From: Acidobacteria bacterium UBA7540
GTDB lineage: Bacteria > Acidobacteriota > Terriglobia > UBA7540
NCBI GenBank assembly: GCA_002478145.1
Contig: DLMI01000086.1
Location: 1 to 33,791 of the forward strand
Length of the DNA stretch: 33,791 bases
Reading direction: 5' to 3'
The notes below the pieces were generated by a model. The model was not told the origin of the DNA and made no database searches. It was given only the letters and a program-made list of their open reading frames with translations. The position numbers were made by a program, and so were the translations under genes. Below are positions 1-7,755 of the stretch, one piece after another; positions within the stretch are counted from its first letter, which is position 1; each line of letters begins with the position of its first letter.

Positions 1-252
1 TTTCTACGTGATTGCCGACACATGGACCTGAGGTGACTGGCTGACCTCTGCACAGCAGCAGGGGGCGCGCTGTTTCCACTCGTCCGCTGTCGATTCGCCA
101 CACCTGACACCTGGCACCTGACCTGTGCACATCCATCCCTGTGCTGCCAACCCAGGAGTCGGTCTAAGTTGTTAATTCTGCTTGCTAAGGACATTATTAC
201 CGACTAGGTCCAAGGAGCCTCATAAAAAAGTTCAAGAAAGGTGAAAAAAACC
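1..252. other. Intergenic region upstream of the dcw cluster
   Basis: No convincing gene is seen here. The stretch near 100-125 is built of short repeated words (CACCTGACACCTGGCACCTG), the same style of degenerate micro-repeat found in several other spacers of this window. The right part (about 170-250) is AT-richer and leads into the mraZ promoter. Confidence 0.5.
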
Positions 253-281
253 TTGACAAGGGAGTTCGAGGACTCTACTCT
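253..281 (+). promoter_or_regulatory. Putative sigma70-type promoter of the dcw cluster
   Basis: A perfect -35 hexamer TTGACA (253-258) is followed, after a 17-bp spacer, by TACTCT (276-281), which matches three of six bases of the -10 consensus. Transcription would start near 288, inside the GTGG repeat array and about 78 bp before the mraZ ATG. It is the best promoter-like sequence before the cluster. Confidence 0.55.
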
Positions 282-316
282 TGTGGAGCAAAGTGGTCAT
301 TAGTAGTTTAAAGTGG
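280..316 (+). promoter_or_regulatory. Putative MraZ operator: four direct repeats at 10-bp period
   Basis: Four 7-bp units begin exactly 10 bp apart: CTTGTGG (280), AAAGTGG (290), TTAGTAG (300) and AAAGTGG (310). MraZ proteins are known to bind direct repeats with a TGGG/GTGG core upstream of their own gene, spaced at one helical turn. The array covers the predicted transcription start, which suits autorepression. The third unit is degenerate. Confidence 0.6.
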
Positions 317-365
317 CCTAGAGCGCGCGTTTCGCGGACGTTGAGGAAGATTTCGGGGATTCCAG

Positions 366-806
366 ATGCTGCGTGGCAACTACCCCGCGACGGTGGACGG
401 CAAGGGTCGGCTGAAGATCCCGGCGGCCTTCAAAACTTACCTGGAAGAGAACTACGGTGCGGACTTCTACGTGACTAGCCTCGACGGGCAGTTCGTGCGC
501 ATCTACCCTTTTCCCGTGTGGCGCGAGATCGAGGAGAAGCTGAAGGCGCAGCCTTCCATGAAAAAGTCCGTGAAGAAGTTCCTGGACCGCACCAACTACT
601 TCGGACAGATGGGCCGCGCAGACGGCCAGGGAAGACTTCTGATTCCCTCCGTGTTGCGCGAATCGGCGGCGATGCAGGGCGAGGTGGCGGTACTCGGCTA
701 CCTGACGTATCTCGAAGTCTGGAACAACCAGCGCTACCTCGAGCACTTGGAGCGCGAGCCGCTCACGGAAGAAGACGAGAAGGCGCTGAGTGATTTAGGG
801 ATCTAG
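366..806 (+). CDS. mraZ: MraZ, transcriptional regulator of the dcw cluster
   Basis: DNA-binding regulator that in other bacteria represses its own promoter and the downstream dcw genes. The 146-residue protein has the usual length and the two SpoVT/AbrB-like halves: DGKGRLKIP near residues 11-19 and DGQGRLLIP near 86-94 fit the family motif DxxGRxxIP. It is the first gene of the cluster, as in most bacteria, and follows a GTGG repeat array at 280-316 that is probably its own binding site. The ATG is preceded by GGGG at 354-357; the family N-terminus (MLRGNY) supports this start. The family assignment is secure; the target site is an inference. Confidence 0.95.
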   Translation: MLRGNYPATVDGKGRLKIPAAFKTYLEENYGADFYVTSLDGQFVRIYPFPVWREIEEKLKAQPSMKKSVKKFLDRTNYFGQMGRADGQGRLLIPSVLRESAAMQGEVAVLGYLTYLEVWNNQRYLEHLEREPLTEEDEKALSDLGI

Positions 807-879
807 CAATCTGGGATTTTGAATCTGTGATTTGAGATTCCGGATAGTAGTCAGCGGCCGCGGTTTGGGATTGTGAGAC

Positions 880-1815
880 GTGACCGATGATGCGTTCGCT
901 CAAAACGAAACGCGGAACCCGAATCCCGAACCTTGGCTTGCGCATGTCCCGGTCCTGTGGCGAGAGGCCATCGAGATTCTGAATGTACGGCCCGACGGAT
1001 TTTACATTGACGCGACCCTGGGGGCAGGGGGGCATGCCGAGGGAATTCTTCGGCGGCTGGAAAGCGGGAAGTTGTTAGGGATAGACCGGGACCCGGCGGC
1101 GCTGGCTGCCGCCCAGGAACGGCTGAGGAGTTTTGGGGAGAAACTGATCGCAATGCGCGGGAACTTTGCCCAGACTGAGGCGCTGCACGTGGCGAGCGGG
1201 CTTCCGCCTGCCGACGGCCTGCTGGCCGACCTGGGCATGAGTTCCCTGCAGGTTGAAGATGCTTCCCGAGGGTTTAGTTTCAACGCGCCAGGACCGCTCG
1301 ACATGCGCATGGACCCGACCACGGGCGCCAGGGCGGCAGACCTTGTAAACCAGATGAGCGAGCGGGAGTTGGCGGATTTGATTTTCAAGTTGGGGGAAGA
1401 GCGCCACTCGCGCAGGATTGCGCGAGCTATTGTGAAGGGCCGTCCGTATCGATTAACCACCGAACTGGCGCAGGTGGTGACGCGAGCGATCCCCTCCCGG
1501 GCGGCCCTTCATCACATTCATCCCGCCACGCGCACTTTCCAGGCGTTGCGGCTGGCGGTGAACCGGGAACTGGAAAGCCTGGAGTCGCTGCTCGCGCAGG
1601 CGCTGGGAGTGCTGAAGCCGGGCGGCCGAGTGGTGGTTCTGAGTTTTCATTCGCTCGAGGACCGCATGGTGAAGCGAGCCTTTCAAGCGTGGCAACACCA
1701 GGGGCGGGCGCAAATCCTGACGCGCAAGGTCGTGCGGCCGAGTGAAGAGGAGCTGCGAGCCAATCCGCGCTCGCGCAGTGCCAAGCTGCGGGCGGCGGAA
1801 AGGACCGCAGGGTAG
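880..1815 (+). CDS. rsmH: 16S rRNA (cytosine(1402)-N4)-methyltransferase RsmH
   Basis: RsmH (MraW) uses S-adenosylmethionine to methylate N4 of C1402 in the 16S rRNA decoding centre. The 311-residue product has the family length and the hallmark N-terminus HVPVLWREAIEIL followed by the SAM-binding motif DATLGAGGHAEGIL near residues 44-57. Further family blocks are LGMSSLQVED and LSFHSLEDRMVKRAF near the C-terminus. The start is a GTG, 73 bp after mraZ; no in-frame ATG lies closer to the conserved block. The mraZ-rsmH spacer contains repeated AATCTG/GATTT words rather than an obvious promoter, so co-transcription with mraZ is likely. Confidence 0.95.
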   Translation: MTDDAFAQNETRNPNPEPWLAHVPVLWREAIEILNVRPDGFYIDATLGAGGHAEGILRRLESGKLLGIDRDPAALAAAQERLRSFGEKLIAMRGNFAQTEALHVASGLPPADGLLADLGMSSLQVEDASRGFSFNAPGPLDMRMDPTTGARAADLVNQMSERELADLIFKLGEERHSRRIARAIVKGRPYRLTTELAQVVTRAIPSRAALHHIHPATRTFQALRLAVNRELESLESLLAQALGVLKPGGRVVVLSFHSLEDRMVKRAFQAWQHQGRAQILTRKVVRPSEEELRANPRSRSAKLRAAERTAG

Positions 1816-1970
1816 ATTTTGGGGGCGAGGAAAAACCCAGCACCAGCGACAGGGAGAGCCGCGAACGGCCCTCGTAATCGATAACCAGCAGAAAGGAGGG
1901 AAGGGGGAAAGGTACGGAATGGGGCTTGAGTTGCCCCAGTCCCTAACACCGAGCCCCCAGTCCCTGGAAC

Positions 1971-2468
1971 ATGGCGACGGCGGCAGTTACGTTACCGAAA
2001 CCGAGGCGGCGTCCGGCAAACCCACTGGCGGCGGGCCGGGCGAGTTTTCCGGAAATCCATTTTATCAAACACATTGACAACTCCCGTCTGGTGCGGGAGG
2101 TAGGTCTGGAGAAGTGCCGTGAATGTTTCAGTCTGCTCGGTTTGGGCATTCTGGTTTTTCTTTCTGTCTTGCTTTTCTCGTGGCAGCATTTGCAGTGCGT
2201 GCGGGCCGGTTACAAGATTGAAGAGCTCAAGGCGCAATGCGCCGCACAGCAGGAATGGAACTATCAACTGCGGCTGGAACAGGCCGCGCTGGCCGATCCA
2301 CAAAGGATCGACACGCTGGCGCGGAAGCATCTCGGCATGGTCTCGCCCAGGCCGCAACAAGTGATCCAGTGGGGCGGGGCGGACGCGCCGTCACCGCCAC
2401 CACCGGAGAGCGCGGAGTATGCGCGCAACTTCGCCGCCGTCGGCGAAGGTAACGCTGGCGAGCCATAG
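1971..2468 (+). CDS. ftsL: FtsL-like cell division protein
   Basis: Small bitopic divisome protein, called mainly from position between rsmH and ftsI and from topology. The 165-residue product has a basic cytoplasmic N-terminus, one membrane segment near residues 56-71 (LGLGILVFLSVLLFSW), then a periplasmic helix with heptad-like pattern (YKIEELKAQCAAQQEW) and the FtsL-type block DPQRIDTLARKHLGM near residues 108-122. The C-terminus has a Pro-rich patch (SPPPPES). FtsL normally forms a coiled coil with FtsB and recruits FtsI/FtsW. FtsL sequences are poorly conserved. It starts 155 bp after rsmH; the ribosome binding site is weak. Confidence 0.8.
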   Translation: MATAAVTLPKPRRRPANPLAAGRASFPEIHFIKHIDNSRLVREVGLEKCRECFSLLGLGILVFLSVLLFSWQHLQCVRAGYKIEELKAQCAAQQEWNYQLRLEQAALADPQRIDTLARKHLGMVSPRPQQVIQWGGADAPSPPPPESAEYARNFAAVGEGNAGEP

Positions 2469-4572
2469 TCTCATGGTACCTCGCATTAGCCAGGCGCGGC
2501 CGGAGAAAACCGACAGGTCCCGCGCAACGAACCGGGCTCTGTTCCTAGGTGGCATTCTTCTTCTTTGGATGGCCGGTCTGGTCGTTCAGCTCTACCACCT
2601 CCAGATCATCGATTACGGGGATTTGCTGGCGCGGGCCCAGCGCCAGCAGCAGCACATGATTGAGGTCGCGCCCAAGCGCGGCGAAATCTTCGACCGCCAG
2701 ATGAACCCGCTGGCCATGAGCTTGGCGGTGGATTCCGTCTTTGCGGTACCCAGCGAGATTCCTGACCCCAAAATGGTGAGTGACCTGCTAGCCCCCGTGC
2801 TGGGCCTGGATGCGAACGACCTGCTGGGCCGGATCACCAACTCCCATTCGTTTTGCTGGGTGAAAAGGAAGACCACCCCCGAAGAAGCAAACCGCGTCCG
2901 CGACCTCAACCTGAAGGGAATTTACTTCCAGCGGGAGAGCAAGCGATTCTACCCCAAAGGGGATTTGGCAGCCCACATTGTGGGTTACGTGGGTTTGGAC
3001 GACAAGGGGCTCGCGGGCCTCGAGTACGGCATGGATAGCATCATCCGGGGCCGCCCAGGACGCGTGCTTCTGGCCACGGACGCGCGTCGCCGGTCGTTTC
3101 AATCGACCGAGTGGGCGGGGAAGCCGGGTAAGAACCTTGTTCTGACCCTGGATGAGAAGATTCAGTACATTACGGAAAAGGCCTTGGCGGAAGCGGTCGA
3201 GAAATGGAAGGCCGCCGGGGGTGTGGCTATCGTTCAGAATCCCAACACGGGCGAAATCCTGGCCATGGCCAGCCAACCCACTTACGACCCCAATGACTAC
3301 GCAAAGAGCCCGCCGGAAGCACTGCAGGACCGCGGCCTGTCCTGGGTTTATGAGCCCGGCTCAACCTTTAAACTCGTGACCATCTCCGCCGTCCTGGAAG
3401 AGAAACTGGCGAACCCGGACGAAGTCGTCAACTGCCAGCAGGGAAGCATCGTGCTTGCCGGGCATGTCATTCACGACCACAAGTCATTCGCCAACCTGAC
3501 GGTGAGGGATGTGGTGGTGAAGTCCAGCGACGTCGGGGCCATTAAGCTGGGGCTGCGCTTGGGTGAGCGGCGGCTTTACAAGTATATCCGCAGCTTCGGT
3601 TTTGGCGAAAAGACTGAAGTCGAACTGCCTGGAGAGGAGCGGGGGCTACTCAAGCCCCCCAGCCGCTGGTCAGGGATTTCGATTGGTGAAATATCCATGG
3701 GGCAGGAAATTGGGGTGACCCCAATCCAACTCGTCACGACCTACTCCGCAGTCGCCAACGGGGGTGTGTTGTTTGAGCCGCGCCTGATTCACGACCTCTT
3801 TCTCGGCCAGGCCCACGACGCCATGCCTCCTGTTCCCGGTCACCGGGTGATCAGCGGACGGACGGCAAGTCTCATGAAGGAAATTCTTTCGGCCGTGGTG
3901 GAGAGAGGAACCGGCCAGGCTGCGCAACTCGCAGGCTACTCATCCGGCGGGAAGACCGGCACGGCGCAGAAAATCGATCCTTCCGGCGCTTATTCAAAAA
4001 CGCACTATGTAGCGTCTTTTGTCGGGTTTGCTCCCGTAGGAAAACCGGCGGTAACCATTCTGGTGGCTATCGACTCGCCGGTGGGAGCAATTTACGGGGC
4101 CGAAGTGGCAGCCCCGGTGTTCAAGTCCATCGCAGAGCAGACTCTGGGTTATTTGAACGTTCCGCAAGACAACCCCTCCCGATGGCCTCAGCTTGCCTCC
4201 TCAATCTCCGCAGGGATTCCGGGCCAGAAACTCGGAGACCTTGTGCGACACCTTCCCAAGGGCTCTGAGCATCTCCAGGCTGCCGCTTCCCCCGTTCAAC
4301 CCGCTTCATTCTCAAGCATTGAGCAGACACGACTTTCAACGGACCGCGAGCCGGAGGCAGCTTCGACGGCCGGTACCGTTGTCATGGATAATGGTCCTCG
4401 GGTGACCATCCCGGACTTCTCAGGTTTAGCGGCGCGGAGCGTTGCCCAAGAGTGTCAGAAGCTTGGTCTAGAACTTAGCCTTTTGGGCAGCGGATTGGCC
4501 GTCAAGCAGAATTTCCCAGCGCATGCGCAAGTGCCACTGGGAACGCGACTGGTGGTAAGGCTGTCAAGGTGA
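2419..4572 (+). CDS. ftsI: FtsI/PBP3-type peptidoglycan transpeptidase with C-terminal PASTA domain
   Basis: Class B penicillin-binding protein that cross-links septal peptidoglycan together with FtsW. In order: a membrane anchor near residues 41-58, the PBP dimer domain (KRGEIFDR near 86), and a transpeptidase domain with the nucleophile motif STFK (S315-K318), SSD at 369-371 where SxN is usual, and KTGT at 512-515. A PASTA domain follows from about residue 665 (PDFSGLAARSVAQECQKLGL). The ATG at 2419 has a good ribosome binding site (GGAGAG, 8 bp upstream) but overlaps ftsL by 50 bp. An ATG at 2473, 4 bp after ftsL, would give 699 residues with a weaker site. PASTA-bearing FtsI is typical of Gram-positives and several other phyla. 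Confidence 0.93.
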   Translation: MRATSPPSAKVTLASHSLMVPRISQARPEKTDRSRATNRALFLGGILLLWMAGLVVQLYHLQIIDYGDLLARAQRQQQHMIEVAPKRGEIFDRQMNPLAMSLAVDSVFAVPSEIPDPKMVSDLLAPVLGLDANDLLGRITNSHSFCWVKRKTTPEEANRVRDLNLKGIYFQRESKRFYPKGDLAAHIVGYVGLDDKGLAGLEYGMDSIIRGRPGRVLLATDARRRSFQSTEWAGKPGKNLVLTLDEKIQYITEKALAEAVEKWKAAGGVAIVQNPNTGEILAMASQPTYDPNDYAKSPPEALQDRGLSWVYEPGSTFKLVTISAVLEEKLANPDEVVNCQQGSIVLAGHVIHDHKSFANLTVRDVVVKSSDVGAIKLGLRLGERRLYKYIRSFGFGEKTEVELPGEERGLLKPPSRWSGISIGEISMGQEIGVTPIQLVTTYSAVANGGVLFEPRLIHDLFLGQAHDAMPPVPGHRVISGRTASLMKEILSAVVERGTGQAAQLAGYSSGGKTGTAQKIDPSGAYSKTHYVASFVGFAPVGKPAVTILVAIDSPVGAIYGAEVAAPVFKSIAEQTLGYLNVPQDNPSRWPQLASSISAGIPGQKLGDLVRHLPKGSEHLQAAASPVQPASFSSIEQTRLSTDREPEAASTAGTVVMDNGPRVTIPDFSGLAARSVAQECQKLGLELSLLGSGLAVKQNFPAHAQVPLGTRLVVRLSR

Positions 4573-4711
4573 GCAGCGCCCGTGGGATATTCCTCGAGCT
4601 GGGAAACGCGCATCGGGAGCAGAAAGCGCGAGCCGTGGATTGTTCCGGATCTGGGAAGCCGCGGTGCGCGGATAGATCCAAAATCTCGCAGTGATAGAAT
4701 GCGAGTGAGAA

Positions 4712-6190
4712 ATGAAACTGAACGAGTTGCTCCGAGGACTGGACGGCCTCGAGACGGTACCGGATGTCGGGGCCGAGGTCGCGTCTTTAGCTTACGATTC
4801 GCGTCGAGTTCAGCGGGGAACCCTTTTCTTCGCTATTCAAGGTGAGAAAGCGGACGGGCATGCGTTTATCCCTCAAGCCCTCGAGCGGGGCGCAGTGGCC
4901 GTCGTCAGTGAGCGCCTACCGCCCAGCGATCTGGCATCGCGCTGGGTGCGAGTCCCCCAGATTCGCCGGGCGCTCTCCACGGCTGGACGCGTTTTCTTCG
5001 GCCAACCTGATTTACGCCTGCAGCTAATAGGAATCACCGGGACGAACGGAAAGACTACGACAGCCTTTCTGGTGGACAGTATTTTGCGCGCCGCAGGAAT
5101 CCGCACCGGCCTCTTCGGAACTATCGAGTACCGAGTTGGTGACCGCGCCCTGCCGGCGCTCAACACGACTCCGGAGTCGCTTGATTTGTGGTCTTACTTC
5201 GCTCAGACCGTCGATGCGGGTGGCACGGCTGTGGTGATGGAAGTCTCCTCGCATGCCCTGGCGCAAGAACGGGTCTGGGGCCTCCCTTATTCGGTCGCTG
5301 TTTTCACCAATTTGACCCGCGACCATTTGGATTACCACAAAGATTTCGAGCACTATTTTGAGGCAAAGCGTCGTCTCTTTGAGGGGCTTGGAACACCTCC
5401 GCCGCAATGGGCGGTCATTAATTTGGACGACCCTTGGGGCAGGAAACTTCTGGACGTGCCCTGCCCCCATCGGTTGACCTACGGCATGAACTCTAACGCC
5501 CAGGTCAAGGTGAAGCATCTCGACCGCCGACACAATGGCCTGGAGGGTACGATAGTAACGCCGGCAGGCAAGGTGCAGCTTGCCTCATCGCTTGTGGGTC
5601 GGGCCAACCTGGCGAACATCCTGGCGGCGACCGCAGCCTCCATCGCCTACGGTATCCCGCTCGAAAAAATCGAAGAGGGGCTTAAAGATCTGAAAGCGGT
5701 CCCGGGCCGCTTCGAGCGAATCGACGAAGGCCAGCCCTTCCTGGTGGTAGTGGATTACGCGCACACCGACGACGCTTTGCGCAATGTCCTGAGCACGGCG
5801 CGCGAACTCACGCGCAACAGGCTGATTGTGGTTTTCGGCTGCGGTGGCGAACGCGACCGCGCGAAGCGGCCTTTGATGGGCGAAGCGGCCGGGTCCTTGA
5901 GCGATCTTGCCGTACTTACCTCGGATAATCCGCGCGGCGAAGACCCGCTGCTCATCATGAGCGACGCGCTGGTGGGCTTGCAGAAGGCCGGGAAACCCTA
6001 TTGGGCAGAAGTGGACCGCGAAACCGCAATCCGAAAGGCGGTTGAGGAAGCGCGCGAAGGGGATGTGGTAGTTTTAGCTGGAAAGGGACATGAGACTTAC
6101 CAGATACTGAAGGACCGGACGATTCCTCTCGACGATCGTGAAGTTGCCCGGAAGATATTACGTGAAATGGGCTATCGCCCAGGCGCCTGA
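4712..6190 (+). CDS. murE: UDP-MurNAc-L-Ala-D-Glu:meso-diaminopimelate ligase MurE
   Basis: Cytoplasmic ATP-dependent ligase adding the third residue of the peptidoglycan stem peptide. The 492-residue protein has the usual three-domain Mur ligase layout, with the ATP loop GTNGKTTT at 110-117 and the substrate motif DNPRGEDP beginning at residue 405. DNPR is the form found in enzymes that use meso-diaminopimelate rather than lysine, so the organism should have A1-gamma-type peptidoglycan, as expected for a Gram-negative. It follows ftsI after 139 bp. A 6-bp stem (CTCGCA at 4685, TGCGAG at 4700) sits just upstream of the ATG; its role is unknown. Confidence 0.95.
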   Translation: MKLNELLRGLDGLETVPDVGAEVASLAYDSRRVQRGTLFFAIQGEKADGHAFIPQALERGAVAVVSERLPPSDLASRWVRVPQIRRALSTAGRVFFGQPDLRLQLIGITGTNGKTTTAFLVDSILRAAGIRTGLFGTIEYRVGDRALPALNTTPESLDLWSYFAQTVDAGGTAVVMEVSSHALAQERVWGLPYSVAVFTNLTRDHLDYHKDFEHYFEAKRRLFEGLGTPPPQWAVINLDDPWGRKLLDVPCPHRLTYGMNSNAQVKVKHLDRRHNGLEGTIVTPAGKVQLASSLVGRANLANILAATAASIAYGIPLEKIEEGLKDLKAVPGRFERIDEGQPFLVVVDYAHTDDALRNVLSTARELTRNRLIVVFGCGGERDRAKRPLMGEAAGSLSDLAVLTSDNPRGEDPLLIMSDALVGLQKAGKPYWAEVDRETAIRKAVEEAREGDVVVLAGKGHETYQILKDRTIPLDDREVARKILREMGYRPGA

Positions 6191-6197
6191 AGTGAAG

Positions 6198-6239
6198 TAT
6201 GTCATTCCGATCCCGCAACTGCGGGATCGGAATGACATA
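6198..6239. repeat. 42-bp near-perfect palindrome between murE and murF
   Basis: Two 20-base arms (6198-6217 and 6220-6239) are exact reverse complements, with only AC between them; each arm contains GTCATTCCGATCCCGCA. No T-run follows, so it is not a standard terminator. It resembles the GTCATTCCGA...-type palindromes that are dispersed in many environmental bacterial genomes. The murF reading frame stays open through it. Confidence 0.85.
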
Positions 6240-6302
6240 GAGCCTGCCGGGGAAGAGTCATTTTCCTCAAGCGGCGGACATGGCCTAGGGCCTCAAGAAC
6301 TC

Positions 6303-7745
6303 ATGGAACTACGATTGGGCCGCATAGCGACACTGCTTAATACCCGATGCGGTACACGGGAACGGGTGGTGGCTGGATACTCGATAGATTCCCGGTCAAT
6401 CACGCCGGGGCAACTCTTCTTCGCGATGCGCGGGCCACGATTCGACGGACATCAATTCATTGCTCAGGCAATCGAGCGTGGGGCTGCTGGCGCTGTGGTG
6501 GAGCAGGCTTTTTTTGACCAAGCGCCGCCGGGGCTCACGCCCATTCTCCTTTCAGTACAGAGTCCGCTGGAGGCGCTCCAGCATCTGGGACGGTGCGTAC
6601 GCCGCAAGTGGGGACGTCCGCTCGTAGGCGTAACAGGCAGCACGGGAAAGAGCACCACGAAGGAGATGATCGCCGCTTTGCTGGCCCCTCGGTTTTCCGT
6701 GCATAAGTCTGCCGGAAACCTGAATAACCGCTACGGCCTGCCCTTAACTCTGTTAGGACTCGAGCCGGAGCACGAAATTGCGGTGGTGGAGCTTGCCATG
6801 TCGGCCGCCGGTGAGATTGCGCATTTGGCTCTGATCGCTGAGCCGGAGACCGGCGTGGTGACGAACGTGGCCCCGGTTCACTTGGAGTTCTTTGATTCCG
6901 TGGAGTCCATCGCCAAGGCGAAGCGGGAGCTCGTCGACAACATCTCTTGGCGCGCTGGACCGCCCACCGCAGTCTTGAACTATGACGATCCCCACGTGCA
7001 AAGATTTGCGGAGGGATTTGAGGGGAAGGTTGTTACATTTGGGTTTGGGCGAGGTGCAGATTTTCGAGCACTGCGGGTGAAGCGCGGAGAGGGGATCGGA
7101 AGCGAATTCCAAGTCATCGGACCGAACCTGGATGCCGATTTTCTTCTTCCCCTTCCCGGCCGCCACAACGTCCAGAACGCGCTTGCCGCTATCGCCGTTG
7201 CATCCAGTTTCGATGTTCCCCCCCTGGAAATGCGGAGAGGTCTTGCGGAATTCCAGAATATGCCCCAAAGGGGGGAGAGCTATACACTGCCGGGGCCTGT
7301 GACGATCATCGACGATTGCTATAACTCCAACCCTCAGGCCATGGCGTGCATGCTCGAAACGCTTCGGACATGGCCTGGTGCTCGCCGGCGGATTGTGGTG
7401 GCCGGCGAAATGCTCGAATTGGGGCCGCAGTCCCCGCAGTTGCACGAAGAGACTGGCCGCAAGTGTGCCGAGAACGATCTTTCCTGGCTTATCGCGGTTC
7501 AAGGCGATGCGAGATTTTTCGTCGAAGGCGCGGTGGCCGCGGGTTTGCCGCTCCAACAGACCCGCTTCTTCCCCGACGCGCGGGGGGCGGGAGAATTTTG
7601 CCGTTCGCTGCTCGAACCCGGAGACGTGGTTCTGGTGAAAGGGTCGCGCGGGGTTCACTTGGAGACAGTAACCGAGATGCTTCGGTGCGAACTTGTGGCA
7701 AAGGCTGTGTCCGCATCAAAACAGAACTCGGAGTCCGTATCCTGA
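6303..7745 (+). CDS. murF: UDP-MurNAc-tripeptide:D-Ala-D-Ala ligase MurF
   Basis: Cytoplasmic Mur ligase that adds D-Ala-D-Ala to give UDP-MurNAc-pentapeptide. From the ATG at 6303 the protein has 480 residues, normal for MurF. The ATP loop is GSTGKSTTK near residues 112-120, and DDCYNSNPQAM is the MurF/MurC-type DxYNxNP motif. The open frame runs upstream to an ATG at 6138 inside murE, but that extension would translate the 42-bp palindrome and has no family match, so 6303 (MELRLGRIATLL) is preferred. mraY follows after 10 bp. No ddl gene, which makes the D-Ala-D-Ala substrate, is present in this window. Confidence 0.94.
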   Translation: MELRLGRIATLLNTRCGTRERVVAGYSIDSRSITPGQLFFAMRGPRFDGHQFIAQAIERGAAGAVVEQAFFDQAPPGLTPILLSVQSPLEALQHLGRCVRRKWGRPLVGVTGSTGKSTTKEMIAALLAPRFSVHKSAGNLNNRYGLPLTLLGLEPEHEIAVVELAMSAAGEIAHLALIAEPETGVVTNVAPVHLEFFDSVESIAKAKRELVDNISWRAGPPTAVLNYDDPHVQRFAEGFEGKVVTFGFGRGADFRALRVKRGEGIGSEFQVIGPNLDADFLLPLPGRHNVQNALAAIAVASSFDVPPLEMRRGLAEFQNMPQRGESYTLPGPVTIIDDCYNSNPQAMACMLETLRTWPGARRRIVVAGEMLELGPQSPQLHEETGRKCAENDLSWLIAVQGDARFFVEGAVAAGLPLQQTRFFPDARGAGEFCRSLLEPGDVVLVKGSRGVHLETVTEMLRCELVAKAVSASKQNSESVS

Positions 7746-7755
7746 GTGGAAATGC

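Noticed and set aside
1002..1843. Several long - strand open frames opposite rsmH
   Set aside because: They lie opposite a clear RsmH gene, are rich in Arg/Ser/Pro and show no family pattern; typical shadows in GC-rich DNA.
6138..6302. Longer murF start inside murE
   Set aside because: The extension would translate a 42-bp palindrome and overlap murE by 53 bp; the family N-terminus begins at 6303.
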